In this document: positions 57,131 through 64,000 of the stretch, piece by piece
Layout: every line of letters begins with the position of its first letter
Numbering within the stretch: the first letter of the stretch is position 1
Assembly (NCBI RefSeq): GCF_000143415.4
Contig: NW_003314284.1
Location: forward strand, 1,807,715 to 1,871,714
Direction: 5' to 3'
Origin: Selaginella moellendorffii
Taxonomy: Eukaryota > Streptophyta > Lycopodiopsida > Selaginellales > Selaginellaceae
DNA: 64,000 nucleotides
Notes under the pieces: generated by a model
Told to the model about the DNA's origin: nothing
The model's input: only the letters and a program-made list of their open reading frames with translations
Databases searched by the model: none
Position numbers and translations under genes: made by a program

Positions 57131-57761
57131 AAGTAAGGACCTAAAAAAGAAAAGATTTTTTGGATTAGCCTTTTTCTTATTGTTAGATATGGCATGAGTT
57201 CTCAAAGTTCAGCAACAAATCCTTGACTCAATAGTCACATTGATCATTGATCAACGTGTCTGCAAAACTCAGTGACGTGAAGAAAAGAAGAATTCTTTTG
57301 CTCTCGCCCAAACTCTCAGGTGGTGTTCCTTCACAAACTCTTTCACCTGCATTCAGTGAAACTAGTTTAAATCCTCACAGAAACTTGAAATAGAGAGTAT
57401 AGCATACACAGTTTCAATGACAAGCTCTACTGCCATTCTAGCTACTCTTGTTACTCTTAACCATTGTTTTGTAGACAGTAGCCACTTCCTTCAACGTTGT
57501 CTGTTGCGGGTGCTTGCAGAGTGGGAGATGATTGGTTTCATTCGAGCTGACACAAAATGCTCCATCCATACATCACTTTGTATCTGCATCACTCTCGCCC
57601 CGGCACATCTCGTGGACTAAGTCTTCCATATCTCTGGGAGGGAAATATCGGCACTGAAACTCCCGGCCTCCAGGCGGAGTTCTTACTATAGCAGTCCAAG
57701 TGGCACCCTCGGTAGAGTTTTGCTTCTCTATCCCTCGTGATCTTATAGAAGGGGATGGTTG
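57131..57761. other. Upstream region of the third PPR gene
   Basis: About 630 bases with no supported gene. A minus-strand frame of 98 codons (57573-57869) overlaps the PPR start and is probably chance. Confidence 0.4.
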
Positions 57762-59711
57762 ATGATTCCAGGAGTACATCTTAGCGGATTTACACGGGGA
57801 GTACGTTCCTCCCCACGAAACTCTGGATTTGGTCTGATGGAGCGGTTTGGCTGTATTCATCTGATTCAATCTTGCAGCAGTCTCTCAGTCTTCAACAAAA
57901 CTATCCGACCATTTCTCCCACATCCGACTTGTTTGTCTCAAGATATCTTTCTCTCCAACACACTCATCCAAATGTATGCGCGGCTTGGAAGCGTCACAGA
58001 CGCTCGCAGTGTGTTTGAAAGCATCTTCCCATCCAGCAGAAGGAACTCACACACTTGGGTGTTTATGATCACTGCCTATGCTCGTAGCGGCCATGTCCGT
58101 GAGGCACTGGAGCTTTTACTCGCGATGCCATGTAGAAACCAGGTCGCTTGGAACGTAGTCCTTGCGGCTCTTTGCAGCGGGGAAGATCTTCACTATGCCA
58201 AGCAATTCTTTGATCAAATGCAGAGGGATCACGTCTCGTCAACAACAATGCTCGCAGCATATGCCCATAGAGGGTATCTGGTCCATGCTAAAGAGCTATT
58301 TGACTCCATGGTTGAACACAGCCTTGTATCCTCAACGACAATGCTTACGGCTTATCAAAACAGCTCTCAATTCGATGGAGCAAAATGTGTTTTTGATTCG
58401 ATGCCAGTTTTGGATCTAGTGTCCGCAACTGCTATGATAAATGCGCTTGCCAAGAACGGGCATCTTGATCAAGCACTGGACATTTTTAATCAGCTCCCGG
58501 AACGGAACCTCGTCTGCTGGAACGCATTCCTCTCGGGATGCATAACGAATGGCTGCTTCGAACGCGCAAAACGAAGTTTTTACCACGAGATGCCGCAGAG
58601 AGATCTAGCGTCCTGGAACACAATGCTAACTGGAGCTGACGAGGAGAGAGCCCAAGAACAGGAACACATTTTTTTCGGGTTCCCGGAATACAATATGCTG
58701 TCATTCAACACCATTCTCGCAAACGCAGCTCGCCACCAAAGAGAATCTATCGAAGCAATTGAGTTAAGCTTCCACAGCATGGTCGCACGGGATCTCGTTT
58801 CCTACAACATTTTTCTCTCTGCCTGTTCTTTGCAAGTAGAAATGGCGAGGGCCGTCTATGAAAGAATGCCTGAGCACGATCTTGTCTCGGACAACACAAT
58901 GCTATCAGCATATGCCTTGACGAGGGATGTGCGGCAAGCTCAAGACCTGTTTTTTTCAATGCCACAGATCAATCAAATATCAAAATTCATAATGATAGAT
59001 CTATATTCAATAACCCAAAACTTGGACGAGGCATGCTGTCTACTTTTTGACAACTTCATGTGTGATCACGGAATGGCAACCGTTATTCTTACCGCTTATG
59101 CCAATCTCGGGCATATTGACTCAATGATGCAGTTTTACAAAAGGCTTCCAGTCGTAAGCTTAGCAACAGAAATTGTTCTTATCCATGCGTACGCACAAAG
59201 TGGCTACACAGAGAAAGCAGAATATATCTATTTTGTGTTGCCTTATTCCAATACAGTCTCAAGGAACGCTATGCTAGCAGCATATGCCGTTAATGGGCGT
59301 CTTGTAAGAGCCCAGACTTTTCTTGCACAAATGCCCGAAACAGATCTCTTGTCGTGGTCCACGCTGCTGGACGCATATGCTCGGCACGGGAAGTCGATCC
59401 AGTGCCTAGAACTTTTTGACTCCATGAAGATGATGGATCACGCTCCGGACGAGGCCTGCTTCGCGTTGGTGCTAGCGGCTTGCAGCCGCGCCGGGAAGCT
59501 GCAAGCTGGGAGGAGGGCGTTCGTGTCTTTGGCACAGGATTACCACTTGCAGCCCGGAAAGAAGCATTACACTTGCATGGTGGATCTCTTGTCTCGCTCC
59601 AACCATGTTGATCACGCTCACGAGCTTATCCTCAGCATGCCTTTTGCTCCCGACACAATAGATTGGAGATGCTTGCACTTACCTTTGTCGGCCCCGGCAT
59701 TTGCAACTTAG
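57762..59711 (+). CDS. Pentatricopeptide repeat protein, S-type repeats
   Basis: Intronless gene of about 650 residues. The first ATG in frame is at 57762; a second at 57837 (MERFGCIHLIQSCSSLSVF) is more like the usual PPR start, so either may be used. About 14-16 S-type repeats of 30-32 residues follow, for example HTWVFMITAYARSGHVREAL and VSRNAMLAAYAVNGRLVRAQ, then an L-like repeat (DEACFALVLAACSRAGKLQA) and part of an E region ending PDTIDWRCLHLPLSAPAFAT. No DYW. Several repeats are degenerate (NQISKFIMIDLYSITQNLDE), which may mean relaxed selection. An organellar RNA role is expected; target unknown. It differs in repeat make-up from the PPR at 12690-14516, so they are not recent duplicates. 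Confidence 0.88.
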   Translation: MIPGVHLSGFTRGVRSSPRNSGFGLMERFGCIHLIQSCSSLSVFNKTIRPFLPHPTCLSQDIFLSNTLIQMYARLGSVTDARSVFESIFPSSRRNSHTWVFMITAYARSGHVREALELLLAMPCRNQVAWNVVLAALCSGEDLHYAKQFFDQMQRDHVSSTTMLAAYAHRGYLVHAKELFDSMVEHSLVSSTTMLTAYQNSSQFDGAKCVFDSMPVLDLVSATAMINALAKNGHLDQALDIFNQLPERNLVCWNAFLSGCITNGCFERAKRSFYHEMPQRDLASWNTMLTGADEERAQEQEHIFFGFPEYNMLSFNTILANAARHQRESIEAIELSFHSMVARDLVSYNIFLSACSLQVEMARAVYERMPEHDLVSDNTMLSAYALTRDVRQAQDLFFSMPQINQISKFIMIDLYSITQNLDEACCLLFDNFMCDHGMATVILTAYANLGHIDSMMQFYKRLPVVSLATEIVLIHAYAQSGYTEKAEYIYFVLPYSNTVSRNAMLAAYAVNGRLVRAQTFLAQMPETDLLSWSTLLDAYARHGKSIQCLELFDSMKMMDHAPDEACFALVLAACSRAGKLQAGRRAFVSLAQDYHLQPGKKHYTCMVDLLSRSNHVDHAHELILSMPFAPDTIDWRCLHLPLSAPAFAT

Positions 59712-59930
59712 CAGTGTCCAGATTCTCTGTAAAAACGTTGGCAAAAGGCATTTGGAATGTGTTCTAAAAGTGTAGATGCGATATCTCAGCGAATCATCTC
59801 CCACATTTTAGCTCTACAACTTTACTACCAAGAATTTACACGAGATGCGAGAACTAGACCTTCGACGCGAGCCAAACAGACACACACACAAAAAAAAAAA
59901 AGAGAGAAAATGGGGTCGCCGCCTTTTCGC

Positions 59931-60957
59931 TTAGAAATCTGCGCTGGCGGGGTGTATAGAGTCCCCATTTCCCGTTTTGCTGCGAGGTCGCGACGAGGCC
60001 TTCGTGATTGGGAAAGGCCAACAAGACGAGCCCGGGAGTATCCCTCTCCTGCATTCAAAACAACAAAGAATTCTTGACTCCCCAACCTTGTCAGACCTTA
60101 AATTCTCATACCTCTTGGTGGGCGCCGAGCCTTCTTGGCTATGGCTGCTACTGAAGCATCCTTGGCCGCACTTTGACGTGCATGTCGCCCGCTTCACACA
60201 CCTGTTGCAATACAATCGACTGCACACCTGGAAAGGAAAACGAAGAAGGTGAGTGCCACCAAAGTCCTCTGCTCGAAAGATCGATCTTTGCAGTGATCGT
60301 CCCGAGAAATCCAAACTAGAGAAGCGTTTCTCGCAGTACCTGGCACTTGGTCTTGAAGAAGATGACATGGGCGGAGCAAGAGCTACACTTGCTATGGACG
60401 CCATGATCGAAGCTGAGAGCCGGGAGGATTGGCTTCACTTGCGGCTCCTTGTGGATTCTCCACACGGGCGAGCCTGGCAGCGACTTAATCCCTCTCCTGG
60501 GCGACAGCGGCGGCGAGGGCCTGGGGGAAACCTTCCTTGGCGAGATGTGCTTCACCGACACGGGCAGAGGAGGAGGAGGAGCAGCGTCGATCCTAGCGCT
60601 GATCACCCCCCTGGTGGTGGCGGCGCCGCTGGTGGAGCGCGGCGGCGAGGAGGTGACCGAGAAGAAGAATGCGGTGGCGGAGCCAAACGCCGCCACGTCC
60701 GGGGGGAGACCCTCTTGGCGCTGCTCCACGGGGAGGCCCCCGGACAGGGGGATCGTCGGGTGCTCCACCAGATCTCGCAAGGACAGATCGTGGGCGCTCT
60801 CCGGGAGCTGCTCGTACAGCCTGTTTAGCTCCGCTTTGCCCTGCTCGATCGCCTCCCTCCTGCTCCTGGGCGACAACATCTCTCGCACCTGGAAGATCTC
60901 TTACCGCCGGAGATCCCTGTCTGTGACCTGTCTAGAAAGAAACTCTAGCCCCTTCAT
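59931..60957 (-). CDS. C4 zinc-finger protein, similar to the cysteine-rich part of extra-large G proteins
   Basis: Modelled on the minus strand with exon 1 60928-60957 (MKGLEFLSRQ), a 39-base intron, exon 2 to about 60325 and a third exon to a stop at 59931. Residues near the start are VREMLSPRSRREAIEQGKAE and LPESAHDLSLRDLVEHP. The middle is rich in Pro and Ser. The finger reads SKCSSCSAHVIFFKTKC, then Q, then VCSRLYCNRCVKRATCTSKC, eight cysteines in CxxC pairs as in FYVE-like or XLG N-terminal fingers. A further splice near SAPTKR may join RGILPGSS. The conserved SLRDLVE element occurs in plant proteins named XLG-like, from memory. No GTPase domain is present. The 39-base intron is very short, so the true start could be the ATG at 60879. 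Confidence 0.6.
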
Positions 60958-62299
60958 TCTGTGGGCACGCCATAGCTCAAAACTCGGGATTTGGCTTTAA
61001 CTAACTTGGCACTCGCCATTTTCTCGCGCCTTCGTTCATCCAGCGCCACGTTTCTCCGTCCGGGGCCCGGCGAGAGCCAACTGTGTGGTCTTGTTTCCAT
61101 GCCAGGCCCACACGCCGCCGATTTGTCATGGTGAATGGCCAAAGTATATTTCTTCCATCGCCATCTCGCCTCCTTTCTTCCAAAATTTTCGCCACCATCT
61201 TCCTGGGGCACTAATGGGCACCTTCGTCTAAAGCTTTCTAGAAGACTGGGAAGTCTTGGGCTTGATTACTTAGTGGGAAAGAGAAACAGGCTTGGGAAGT
61301 CAAAAGCACTGTAGCCCTCTGGTTTCTTGCTGTGTCTCCTCCCTGGGCCTACGGCCGGAAGAATCTGTCAACCGCATTTCTAATAAGCGGTTGCCGTTCG
61401 CATGGCTGTGTTCCAACTGGAGATATTCGACCTTAAGACTCGGAGAAAAAAGTAAAGAAAAAAACGACACTGCTTCTCCAGCCTAGCCGAAGAATTGCAA
61501 GGATACAGCTATGTTTTCACGAAGCTCGGCATTCTCTCCAGTGCATAGAGAGTTGATCCTGGATAGCATCGCTGGAACCGTGATGACGATGATCGCCAAA
61601 AACCATCGCTCTTTCTGCCGCATCGCTGCTCTTGCTGCTACTGCTCGCCAATGCCGCCGGTCCAGATTCAGCACTAGCACAGGCCCTGAGAACCACAACG
61701 TTGGCTTCGAGCATCTGGTAGAATCTTATGCTTTGCTTGCATGCGGTCAAGAGCATCCTGAGGCCGAGGGTTTAGTGTTGGAGGTTTACGCTTGCCAGAT
61801 CCACGTTGGCTAGAGTCGTAGATATATGTATATAGCTAGCTGATATATCATAGCCACATTGTCTACACTACGCTTCCGCGAAATACTTGCTATGTTTTGA
61901 CAGAGCTCAAGGAGTTGATTCTCCGTATCGAAAAGATCGATCAACAAGGTGGTGTCTTCATTATCTGCGTGATATATGGGGACGAGACTGGTAAACACTG
62001 CCTACTGCTGCATCAGCTTTTCAAGCATGTAGCTTGCACAGCTTTTGTGATGACACTCGAAGGTACGTATACAAATACACATTCCCTCCCTCCATCCACC
62101 ACCACCCCAGAATGGGCCTGCAAATCTCCAAAGCTGAAACCAAGTGGCAGCAAGTGTGATTTTGTGTGTGCAACAAGGTGAAAAGCTTGTTCAAAACTCA
62201 GGCGGAGAAATCAGTCAAAAAAGACTTCCATGTTGGTGTTGTTGTTGCAGGCAGGCAAGCCCCGCCGCCACGTGGCGCAGGCCGGCTGTACGAACGCAC
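60958..62299. other. Region between the zinc-finger gene and the MIR319 promoter
   Basis: No gene is firmly supported. A plus-strand frame at 61511-61813 (100 codons) competes with a hydrophobic stretch in another frame, LSAASLLLLLLLANAAGPDS (about 61604-61663), that looks like a signal peptide but lacks an in-frame ATG. I cannot decide whether a small secreted peptide gene is present. Confidence 0.35.
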
Positions 62300-62306
62300 T
62301 ATAAAG
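62300..62306 (+). promoter_or_regulatory. TATA box upstream of MIR319
   Basis: TATAAAG followed 25-35 bases later by a GA-rich leader (CCCCGAGAGAGAGAGAG). Spacing fits a Pol II start near 62330, about 730 bases before the MIR319 hairpin. A possible intron at about 62881-62935 (GTACGTTCC ... CATTCCAG) lies in the primary transcript. Confidence 0.55.
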
Positions 62307-62630
62307 CTCCCCCGAGAGAGAGAGAGTGTTGTCCCGTCAACCACAGCTCTCATTTTTCCATGAGCTAATCCAAAGTATCACCTCAGATCTTTTCCTTTCT
62401 CTCTTATCATCGTGGGGGTTGTGTGGCTAATCTGGCTCTGGCGGCTCTCTGGCCGTTCGTGTTTTTGCGGTGCTGCACTTTTGCGCGACCTTTTGCTTTG
62501 CCTGTTTCAGAGATTCGCACGGCTTTTTAATTTTGTGCTGGCGGGTTTTCCTTGTCTCTTGCCTGGCTCGCTCTTGCCGCTGCTGCCGCTGCTCGCTTTT
62601 CACTTCACATCGAGCCCAGCAGCCAGCGAG

Positions 62631-62694
62631 AAAAGAGAGAGAGAGTGAGCAAGAAAGGAGAGTGAGGGAGAGTGAGAGAGAGAGAGAGAGTGAA
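62631..62694. repeat. GA-rich simple repeat
   Basis: AGAGAGAG and GTGAG runs in the leader of the MIR319 transcript. GA repeats in 5' leaders are common in plant genes and can bind BPC factors. Confidence 0.7.
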
Positions 62695-63054
62695 TGGGAT
62701 TTTGACATATTGGGTCTTCTCATTCCAGAGGGATGGGTTCTCACCGACGCCGACGCGGACACCGACGACGACGACGCGCGGGCGAGCCAGAGAGGAGATT
62801 GTTAGCGTGTGATAGACAATGTTGGTGCTGCTGCTGCCTGCAATCCATCTACAATCTATCCAATTCTCTCTTCGTCCTTGAGGTACGTTCCTCCTTTCAT
62901 GCTCCTGACTGCTTTCAATGCTTGCATTCCAGAAATCTAGGCAGAAATCTGGGCAGGAGGGAGGAATGAATGATCCAAAAACCTGCGCTCTTTTCAGCGA
63001 TGGCGTGGGGCCTGGAAACAAATACGTTTAGATTTTTTCTCGTTGTGTGTGTGT

Positions 63055-63275
63055 TTTTGTTCGCGGGAGCTTCCTTTAGTTCAACTCAGGTGGAGCTGGA
63101 GATGGTCCTGCTGCCGACTCATGCATCCGCGTACCTTGGAAAGTTACAATGCCAGTTTCAGAAAGAGAGCTTCTTTTGTCCAGTGGTAGACGCTTGCATG
63201 ATGCGGGAGCTGGTTCTCTCTCGAGCTTTGATCGACCTGCCTTGGACTGAAGGGAGCTCCCTTGTTCCCACAAAA
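63055..63275 (+). ncRNA. MIR319: MIR319 microRNA precursor
   Basis: The 3' arm at 63242-63261 reads TTGGACTGAAGGGAGCTCCC, the canonical plant miR319. The 5' arm at 63065-63084 reads GGGAGCTTCCTTTAGTTCAA. Placed antiparallel, all 20 positions pair (17 Watson-Crick and 3 G-U), so this is a true foldback, with a loop of about 157 bases that itself shows further pairing (for example TCATGC near 63119 with GCATGA near 63196). A long foldback with the duplex at its base is typical of MIR319, which is processed from loop to base. miR319 silences TCP-class transcription factors, and MYB targets in some plants. A chance 132-codon frame (62970-63368) crosses the hairpin and should not be taken as protein. 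Fold and identity are seen directly; targets are from the family. Confidence 0.95.
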
Positions 63276-64000
63276 CACTCCACTCGCGCGAAAATGACTT
63301 GGACACCCAAAGCAGCCTCTGCTGATCTCCTTCCGCTTGAGTGTTCCTCAGGATTTTGCGAGAGATGATAATATCTTAGGCTATATATCTTCAGAGAGAA
63401 ATAATAAATATGTTACACCAGTACTTGCAAACTGAGAATCCCCGCAAGTCCAACACGGAACAACAGTTTTCTTTCCTCTCTTTTTCCGATTTTATTTTTA
63501 AATTTTAAATTTCTTTTCTCTAGATTTGACTCGTTAAGAAAATCCACTTCCCAGTCGTGCAGCTGCAACTGCTGCTGCTGCCGCTGTTGCACACAACAAC
63601 ATCCTTTTCAAAACTAGAGTATAATTTTCCAAGCACACATCACCAGAAGTCGAGTCACACTTTTCAAAACTAGAGTATAATTTTCCATGAATTTCTGGCT
63701 TTGTTTTTTTGCATTAGAAGAATCAGAGAGTGAGAGCTACTACAGCGGCAGCATCAGTGTTTGGAAATATATGTTACAAAGAACCTCCGCTCTTGACCGG
63801 GACGTAAAAACAGCACCAAAACAAATAAGAAAACGAAGGGAAAAAAAAAAAAAAAAAACAAAAGAAGGAAAGAATCGAAGGAAAAAAACAACCAGAAGAC
63901 GGACAAATGGTGGTGGTGATGAAGTGGAGAAGATGAAGAAGATAGAATACAACCCTTTGGTCTTGTAGAAATACACCCCGAAACTGTAAGCTGAAGGAAT
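63276..64000. other. MIR319 3' flank, no gene seen
   Basis: After the hairpin comes an AT-rich tract with a CTGCTGCTG run near 63572, the 28-bp direct repeat and an A-rich tract at about 63835-63860. Open frames here are low complexity. Confidence 0.45.
63604..63687. repeat. 28-bp direct repeat
   Basis: A 28-base word containing TTTTCAAAACTAGAGTATAA occurs at 63604-63631 and 63660-63687, 56 bases apart, in the 3' flank of the MIR319 locus. The two copies are identical. Confidence 0.85.

Noticed and set aside
57573-57869. 98-codon minus-strand frame
   Set aside because: Overlaps the start of the third PPR gene and shows no known motif.
62970-63368. 132-codon open frame with a hydrophobic N-terminus
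   Set aside because: It runs straight across the MIR319 foldback; the conserved signal is the RNA duplex, and no protein family matches.

Overview
The window is nuclear DNA from a land plant, most likely a lycophyte of the Selaginella type. I infer this from many very short GT-AG introns (about 40-110 bases), three pentatricopeptide repeat (PPR) genes including two built of S-type repeats with almost no introns, a GLUTAMINE DUMPER gene, a spliced A-type cytochrome P450, a canonical plant MIR319 hairpin and a decayed Ty3/gypsy element. No rRNA, organellar or bacterial features are seen.

Left gene-rich block (1-23.4 kb): a PHD-finger/GNAT chromatin regulator (5' end outside the window), an organelle-type RNase HII, a large signal-anchored coiled-coil protein I cannot name, a cytochrome P450, an S-type PPR protein, a kinesin-10 motor, a plastid-type CBM20 protein, a GLUTAMINE DUMPER protein, a mitochondrial bL25 ribosomal protein and, divergent from it, seryl-tRNA synthetase (SerRS). 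Genes are tightly packed, some only 25-50 bases apart.

Middle (23.4-42.1 kb): AT-rich islands of decayed sequence separate a second, smaller gene group: an S-domain receptor-like protein without kinase, a carboxylesterase, the ESCRT-I subunit VPS37 and an unusual nucleoredoxin relative that has lost both CxxC sites. The islands hold a rearranged SerRS pseudogene, a minisatellite, a PPR fragment decayed almost wholly by C-to-T/G-to-A changes and a gag-like relic.

Right part (42.1-64 kb): two broken kinase-like copies facing each other, one cut by a 4.95 kb Ty3/gypsy element with 172-174 bp LTRs and a tRNA-Ala-type primer site; a chimeric SerRS/nucleoredoxin fragment; a PLS-type PPR gene followed after 25 bases by the tRNA 2'-O-ribosyl phosphate transferase RIT1; a tRNA-Phe(GAA) gene; another AT-rich stretch; a third PPR gene; a C4 zinc-finger protein; and a MIR319 locus with its own TATA box.

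Functional themes: translation and RNA metabolism (SerRS, bL25m, RIT1, tRNA-Phe, RNase HII, three PPR proteins), trafficking and cytoskeleton (VPS37, kinesin-10), and chromatin control (PHD/GNAT). No single undescribed multi-gene system stands out. The more unusual items are the redox-dead membrane-tailed nucleoredoxin relative, the unnamed coiled-coil gene, the transition-only decay of repeats, and SerRS/nucleoredoxin modules that recur at three places. All calls are by eye from sequence and remembered family motifs; no search was run.
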